A DNA stretch of 64,000 nucleotides from Selaginella moellendorffii. Taxonomy: Eukaryota > Streptophyta > Lycopodiopsida > Selaginellales > Selaginellaceae. The stretch's first letter is position 1, and each line of letters opens with the position of its first letter. The stretch is from assembly GCF_000143415.4 (NCBI RefSeq), contig NW_003314285.1, positions 1,433,412 through 1,497,411 on the forward strand. Direction: 5' to 3'. The notes beneath the pieces were generated by a model. That model searched no databases and had not been told where the DNA came from. It worked only from the letters and a program-made list of their open reading frames with translations. The position numbers and the translations under genes are program-made. Positions 56,715 through 64,000 of the stretch are shown piece after piece.

Positions 56715-57010
56715 CAAAGTGCTCGAAAAATGAGCACGAAGTGATCGATGAATGAGTTTCTAGAAAGGGACACAAGAAGGACTAACACATGGCAAGTGTC
56801 AGGACTGAGTCTAAGATGGAATCTGAGATGGAGTCTGAAATGGAGTCCAAGAAGGAGTTCGAGATGGAGTCCAAGATGGAGCCTAAAGTCAAGTCCAAGA
56901 TGGAGTTCAAGATGGAGCCTAAAGTCTCCAAGATGGAGATTGAGACCGAGTTTGAAATCAAGGGTAAGACCAAAATCGAGACTGAGAGCAAGTCCGAGTC
57001 CAAATACTAA
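56715..57010. repeat. repeat unit 3, short minisatellite copy
   Basis: Starts part-way into the lead (GTGCTCGAAAAATGAGCACG) and carries about 200 bp of the same 12-bp units (56800-57005). It ends where copy B of the LTR family begins. Confidence 0.75.
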
Positions 57011-60000
57011 TGCAGGTCAATGGTGAAAGCCTAAAGAGATTTTCCCCTAGGGGGGGAGGGCTACAAAGGGTTCCAAAAGTATAGTAGGGAAAGTGTGGGG
57101 GTTGGACTCTATAGTGGAATCAGTTTAGTGGGGGGGTGGGTTGTTGGGGGTTTCAAATGTATAGTAGAGATAGTGGGTAGGTCAAGCATGGTTGACAAAC
57201 CTAAGACATAATATAGCTCTTGTTTACGTGTCTGTCCTTGTTTTGTGTCTAGCTTGGGTATAAACCCAAGTTCCACACCATGCTAGCTGGTGGAGTACCC
57301 ATATCCTCGTGTTATGCCACCAGTATACTGAAATAGCACTAGACTCCGTTTGGCTCTATTTTGTATGCTAGTCTTAGCATTGGGATGGTGAAAGCTCTAG
57401 GACTGTTGCAACATTGCTCAGTTCTTTTGTCTCTTCGCTCCTTGGGTTAAACACTCAAGAGTCACTTTATGCTTTAGTTCTTGGCTGTAAGCTTAGGAGT
57501 TTGGTTTTGTACCTTCATTCAAAGGCCCAAGGTTCTAAAACTTGGGTTCCACTCCATTGTCCTTGGGGATATGTGGCATATGGCACGTGGCATATGACAC
57601 ATGGTATATAAAGGGTTTAAGTTTTGCTTCGTGGTTATCCTATAGTAAATTACTATACGATAAAAGGTGAAAACCATATGTGCTACATTGGGTATCAGAG
57701 AATGAGTTTCAGTGAATACTATCCAATGAGATTGGGCAACTAGTCTCATTGCATATGCAAAGATGAGAGTGATGATCTAAGTGGGAATACATTTGGGTGC
57801 TAAGACTTTGTATTTGTTCCTTGAGTATGGATTTTAATTACCTTTTTGTACCATATTATGTGAGCTTGCACTTGGACTCATATGATGGATTGAGATGCAC
57901 CATTTACACGAGTTTAAGCTTGGGCTTGTGAGTGAGGCACATTAACAACTCAAGGTTACACTTTGAGTTGGCAGGATTAATATTAGCCTATTGGGGGGTT
58001 CCATGAGTTGTTCTAGTTGTTCCATGAGTTATTTCATGTATTGTGGGTTGAAATAAAACTCCCTTAGGTTTGCTATGGGTGGCAAATAAGCTGGTCCATA
58101 GCTGTTTAGCATGGCATTAGCAGATCCTTCCTAGGCATGATTATGAGTGGATCAATCAAGACTATAGGGATTAGTTTATTGGTTCAAGTACTCATTGCCA
58201 TGCTCTCTCATAAAAATTTTTTAGACTGAACTTAGGCAATGCTAATGCAAACTTAAGGTTTAGTCAAGTTAAGTTCAAAAATAAAGTTACTAGGGACGAA
58301 GGATCAAATACATAAATCATCTTCTCTTTTTTAAAAGATGATTTGTAACAAAGTATGACTCATTGCTTATGTTTACATTATGCAATCAAGAATCCCTATC
58401 TTGATGCATGTTGGTTATAATAGTCTTGCAATGGTGAGTTGTGGGATGGATAGCGGTGAAGCGCTAAACCATGTTATTGAGGCTTGTTATTGAAGAATTG
58501 GGTTACAATACTCAATTTTTTTCTTGAAAACTTTGCTATTGCTCCTTGAGTAGCTTGGTGTTGGATTAGTTTTGAGTTTGGTCAGAAAGAGAGTGGCATG
58601 AATTTATCTATGTTATGAACAAAGTTGATGGTATTGAGTGTTGTAAATTTTTATCAGTGGGGTGTGGCATTTATATTGCATTTTGTCGAATTGAGGTGGC
58701 ACTTAATACTCATATAAATCTTTGTAATAGTGACATGGGTGTTGCTCATGGTATTACTCAATTAATTATCAAGTTATTATGATTTTTATATTATATCCAT
58801 GTGATAGTGAGCAATGTGTTTACAAAATTGCTTGGTTAAACAATGATTAACCCAAAATAGTTGATAGTGAAGCTAGTCTACTTGCAAGTAATAACATTAA
58901 AGTAGTTTTGACTTAGTTCATAATAATGGTCCATTATGCTAAGCTTGAGTAGGTACTTTGGTTCTTGAGAGTTTACCTATTAAGGTTTTGAAAAGGGTTA
59001 TAACATTCACTTTCTATGGCTTGTTAGTTTATTTGTTAGCCTTAGAGTAAATAGTGAAAGTGTGAAGTTAAGGCATTGATATTGGCAACACTTGTGTTAA
59101 TGGAAGTGGTATTGTTGATTCGAATGATGTGGAGTTTTTCCTTAGAGCTTGATTTTCTATATCATTTTTTTTGTTAGTGTTTTAACTTCACATTAGATCT
59201 TGAAGGTGGTTAAAGAAGAGTGTTAATGCAATATAGATATCCATAGATATGGTCTTTGTGATCAAACCTTGGATGTTCATTTTGCATTTTGTGGATATCA
59301 ATGTTGGGCATTAGAAATATGAGCATGATGTTTGATAGTAAAACATATTGTTGGGTTATAAGAATTAGTGTTGAGGTGAAATTATGTGAAGTTGTTAATA
59401 ATAGAAAGTTGGTTGAGTCTTGAAAGTTTGTATTCCTAGACTGAGAGTTATTTTTTCTTTAGAATAGAAAATTTTCTATAAATTTTTTTAGACTTTTCCA
59501 ATAGCTAATTTATTGATCATTTTGCTTGAAAACCATTTCATTTTCGAAAGCCATTACAAACTAATGAAAGGGTTGGAGTTAATTTTGGTTCATTTAGACA
59601 TTAGTATATAGTTTGTATGATGCAGCTTAAAAGGGTTACTTACTGTTGGGGCTAAAGCAATTGAGTTAAATAAAGTCTAGAGTTAGTATCAAAAAGTAGC
59701 CATTGTGCCTTTCTTTATTAATGTTATATTATATGGAAGATTGCACCTTGTATTTCATAAACTCTATATGAGTAGTGAACTCTCACTAATTTTGACTTAA
59801 TCTTGGTAGCTTTGCATTTTAGCTGAGGATAGTGATGTCCAACTTAGTTGTTTGTGGTTGAAGTGTTAATTCTTGTATTATAGCTTTGTTTATCAAGAAG
59901 TTATATACCAATATGAGTTTATCTCATAGTCTTCACTTTAGTTTCAATTAAGTGTTGATCATGTATATTTAGCCTCTTCCAGGCATGCTCAAAGCTATTA

Positions 60001-62703
60001 GCTAGACGTGTTTGTGAGCTTATTGTGGTTCAATTAAATTTGGGTGGTCATTTGGTTTGTGTTTGTTATATTCCTATATTTAGTATATTGAGCATACCTT
60101 TCCGTTGGACAAATATATTACTTCATGATGTGAGTTTAGTGTTTAGGTCTTATGAAGGCAAGTTAAAGAGTGATTGTTAATTTCTTTACTGCTAATGATT
60201 GCTTGTAGACTTCATCAAGAACTTTTAACACTTGCTTCACTCAATGATGATTTAGTAGTGATGAGCTTGTGTTACTGGATGGTGTTGCAAAGGATTGTGT
60301 CATTAGCTTATATAGTTTTTCCATATTAGCGTGTCGACTCTACCTTTGTCAATATCATTTGGTTGCATTTAGTCTATGGTGTTGGATTTCATTAAGTCTT
60401 GGATGTAATGATTTATTTCTTAATGAAGTGTTATCTGTAATTGAGTTTTATTGAAGGTTTAAATTTCAGATACTAAGTAAGGTATCTTTGACTTTGGTTA
60501 GCTTAGTAGTTATAGAACTTTGAGTGATGATTCACTTTTGCTTTCTTTTAGCTTTATTTTGGTATTGATGGCATTGAAGTGAGTCTTGTTGTTGGCATTA
60601 TTGATATTAAGATTTGAGTGAAATGTGATATCTCTTTGTAAGATTGATAATAAGTTTTATTCGTTTTGATATGGTTAGTGTTGATGATTTGGTTATAGCT
60701 TTACATTATTAGTATTCATGCATTTGCTAGTTAGCAACTATGTTGGCATTCAAATGAGTTGAGTAGCAAGTTGAGTTAATTATGTTCTAGACAAGATTAT
60801 TTAATAGGGGTTGAGCTTTGGTTTTTCCTTGAAACATGATTTAATCATGGAGTATGCTAACTTTATAAAAGGAAAAATTAGTGATCAATATTAGAATTTT
60901 TAAATCTTTGTTAGATTTGAGTTGGGATATATCGATCATTGATGATTCTTCTTGTGTTTATTATGAAGTAACTTACATCTTGTTATAAAAGATGGATTCA
61001 TGGAGGATCAGTTTAATAATTACTTGCTAAACATAGCTTCATTATATTTGGTTTTTGGATTGATGCAAATATACTTTTTATTAACTTTGGCATTATAAAG
61101 TTTGGCTTCTGGATGTGTTAAGGAGGATGTTATGGTTGTATTTTGATTTCTTCTTTTCCATTAAAGTTAATTTATGCCAGACTTATAATTAGTATTAGGC
61201 GAAACTTGGCCATAAGCTTTTTTAAGATTTTGGTTTTTTTGAGTTTTCATATTCATTGTTCTATTTATTAAGAGTTGTTGGGAAAGGCATTTTGGCTCAT
61301 TAGTTTCAATGTTGAAGTTAGTATTTGCATCTAGCAATCATTAGTGATGATTGACTATCATTTATGACAGTTGATTATCTTTGTTAAAGGTTTTACTTAA
61401 TTATTGTTGTTATATAATGATTTGTCATTTTTTGGATGGTGGATTCTTTCTTTGACAATGATTATGCATCTCTCTTTTGATGGGATGATTAATAATATTT
61501 CATGATAGTTAGTTGTTCTCTTTGATGGTTTGTGGTTTTTCACATTACCATAAATTCTTTGTAGTTTACTTTAGATTGGTCTTTTGGGTTTGAAATATTA
61601 ATAGAATGTTGTTAATGCTTCCTTGAGAAACTCTAGTTCTTTGGTATTATTGATTGAGATCTATTTAGATTAGCTCATATGATAGCTGACATGAACAAAT
61701 GTTTGTTTTATTAATTATTACTATAGTTGATTCTAATAGATTGGATATTATTTCCTTTATACAATACATTTGTGAGTATTTTACTGAAAAAGTTGATGAT
61801 ACTTTATGTTCTTTGAGCTGTCTATTATAAGTTGTTTGGCACACTATCTACAATCTTTGGTAGTTAGGTTTTATTATTAAGGTTTTTTGATGATTTACTT
61901 GCTATTGAATTTTATTGGATGGTTAATTCTATGACTTTAACCTTTAAAAATCTTGGTGGTTCTTATACTCTAATACTGGTTTATCAAATGATAACTTATT
62001 TGGAATACTTTTGTGTTTTAATCTAAGATTTATTTACTGATAATTAAGTCTCTTAGATATCATTGTCTCTGACTTTGATATTGTTCATCTATTGACCTTT
62101 GGGTTTGGGCTAGTATAGGCAGATTAACTTCGGCATTTTGTATGTATGGTGAAATCTTTAGTCATAAGGTAGCTATTATTGATTGGTCACATCACCCACC
62201 TCTCTCTCAATGTTTCTTATTTCGTTAAAAAGGGCATGATTGTATAAATAACTTTAACTATCTATATACAATAGTTTATCTAAATCTTATTGACAGGTTT
62301 AGTTTTTTTGTTCATGAGGGTTGGGGCTTCTAGCTTCTCTCTCTATGCTACCAATAGGCAGGGGTATATCACACTTTTGTAAGTTGGATGACACCCAAAG
62401 TAACAAGGGTGGTAAACTTTGTTAGTTATTTCTTTGTCGGTGATAGCCAAAAGGTGTTTGAGTTGGTAGTGCATTTTCATTAGAGAAAGAGGTTACTTTA
62501 ACTCATTTAAGTTAGTGCATTTCTCACAAGATATCTTTAAACGTGCATTTGGATATGTTAACGATTGTGATGATGCCTTCTAACAATTGCATTGTCTTTG
62601 TCAAGGTTTATTTAAGTGTAAATATGGTAAACTTTTTCTAAAGTTGTTTCCTTAGTAGTGTTCTAGACTAGAGTATGCATCAACGAGGATGTCGATTTTT
62701 CCT

Positions 62704-62715
62704 AAGAGGGGGAGA
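62704..62715 (+). promoter_or_regulatory. polypurine tract of copy B
   Basis: AAGAGGGGGAGA immediately before the 3' LTR start, the expected plus-strand primer of an LTR retroelement. Copy A has lost this region together with the start of its 3' LTR. Confidence 0.75.
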
Positions 62716-62716
62716 T

Positions 62717-63567
62717 TGCAAATATAACTTTGGGTATCAAAAGTTATTTGTTGACTAATACTTTTGAATATTCTTTTTTTACTGCCATGATGATAGAAGG
62801 TTAGTATTGTTGGACCCTTTATCAGTCCCTCTTGTACTAGTGGAGTTAACTAAGCATTTCAAGTGTATTTAAACTGGATGAGCATAAGGATGAAATTCTT
62901 ACATGTTATTAGCTAAGCATATTTAGCTTAGTTAGGAGTTCCCATCTCGTTATATCTTGCACTGGCTAGTGACAAGAACCCACATATTGAGATTAATCCC
63001 TCAATATCGCTAAATGATAGTTTATTTGGTTCCAAATATATAGTAGGGATAGTGGGTAGGTGGCCAACCAACTTGAGGCATAGTCTAACTTTGGTTTACA
63101 TGTTTGTCCTTGTTCTGTGTTTGACTTAGGTTTAAGCCCAAGTTCCACACCATGCTAGCTAGTGAAGTACCCATATCCCATATCCTCGCATTAAGCTACC
63201 AATATGCTGAAATAGTGCCAAACTCTATTGGCTCCATTTCACGTGTTGGTCCTGGCATTGGGATGCTGGAAGCTCTAAGATTGTTCCAACATTGCTTGAT
63301 GCTCCTAAACCCTAAACCCTTTGCTCCTTGGGCTAAATGTTCAAGAGTCACTTCATGCTTCAATTCTTTCACTCTTTGGTTACAAGCTTCGGAATTTAGC
63401 TCTGTACTTTCATTTAGTGGCCTAAGGCCCTAAAACTCAAGTTCCACTCTATTGTCCTTAGGGACATGTGGCATATGACATATGGTATATAGAGGGTTTA
63501 AGTTTCACTCATGGTTATCCTATAATAAATTACAATAGGATAAAGGATAAAAACCACATATACTACA
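62717..63567 (+). repeat. 3' LTR of copy B
   Basis: TGCAAATATAACTTTGGG to CACATATACTACA, 851 bp. Compared with the 1.1-kb LTR of copy A it lacks about 250 bp after CGCTAAATGATA, resuming at GGTTCCAAATATATAGTAGG. Confidence 0.75.
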
Positions 63568-64000
63568 AGAAAGCTTTTGTAGTCACTATTCATAAAAGGT
63601 GGTAATAGTCATACAATAAATTAGTTTTCTTCTCCAGCCTTTTTAACACCAAGAGGTTATATGAAACCACAGAATTCCAACCGAACCATCACCCAATACA
63701 ATCATGGCATCTTCCATGGTTAACACCATGAAACTCGTCCACCAGATTCATGATGACTTAAGTCACATTCCAAACTTTGGAGGCACTTCATTTAACATAT
63801 AAGAGCTCTCAACTTTATGACACAAAGCAAAGTTCTAGGTTTTTGCTTGAGGTCGCAACAATCCACCTCAATGCATCAAGATAACATCCAGCTCTAAAGG
63901 ATGATATAACTAGCCTTTAGCCTCTCTTCATCCACCTATTTAATAGCTCCTAATATCACTACCAACTCTTCTCACGATGACATCTTTTCTCTCTTCTTTG
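63568..64000. other. sequence beyond copy B to window end
   Basis: 430 bp with no recognisable gene or repeat from this window. Confidence 0.4.

Larger units (their letters stand above)
57136..63567 (+). mobile_element. large non-coding LTR retroelement, copy B
   Basis: 5' LTR 57136-57687 (its first about 550 bp missing); GGTATCAGAG primer-binding site at 57691; interior 57705-62700 collinear with copy A but lacking both Cassandra insertions; polypurine tract AAGAGGGGGAGA at 62704-62715; 3' LTR 62717-63567. As in copy A, no open frame of useful length and no gag-pol motif is visible. The pair gives PBS, PPT and LTR boundaries independently. Confidence 0.75.

Overview
The window looks like nuclear DNA from a spikemoss (lycophyte), most probably Selaginella: plant-only families (PLATZ, RKP, OCTOPUS-like, PLS-type PPR), almost all introns only 40-100 bp long with ordinary plant splice sites, and Cassandra-type TRIM retroelements. 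This assignment is inference from style and content; no species marker was tested.

Layout. 1-22.4 kb is a gene-dense block: a PR-1 protein cut by the window edge, a DUF740/OCTOPUS-like protein, UPF0426 head-to-head with an IPI3/RID3 WD40 protein, a helicase-less Dicer-like protein, ALG9 mannosyltransferase, a PLAC8 protein, an F-box protein, a broken TPR-SET gene, an AT-rich gap with repeat relics, a PCBER/PLR-type reductase head-to-head with a methylesterase, and a PLATZ protein. 22.4-36 kb is retroelement territory: a large non-coding LTR element (copy A) carrying two Cassandra insertions, a solo LTR, and a LINE relic split by another TRIM. 36-42 kb holds a segmental duplication (neprosin-domain gene plus PPR gene) in which a different half decayed in each copy, plus pseudogenes of GDP-mannose pyrophosphorylase and a B-lectin. 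42-50.7 kb is a second gene-dense block: SF3B6 head-to-head with the E3 ligase RKP, GDP-L-fucose synthase and a group I bZIP. 50.7-64 kb is AT-rich with GATGGAGTC-type minisatellites and a second copy (B) of the large LTR element.

Exon boundaries were worked out by hand from splice consensus, reading frame and family conservation; for nearly every multi-exon gene the exon lengths sum to an open frame. The two exceptions are informative: the Dicer-like gene needs one extra base in exon 2, and the RID3-like gene has no in-frame ATG.

The genes do not form one pathway. ALG9 and GDP-L-fucose synthase both feed protein glycosylation but are not adjacent. The most interesting material is the minimal Dicer (no helicase, RNase IIIb glutamate replaced by glutamine, tail-to-tail with RID3) and the element A/B pair, where copy B supplies the empty site for both Cassandra insertions in copy A.
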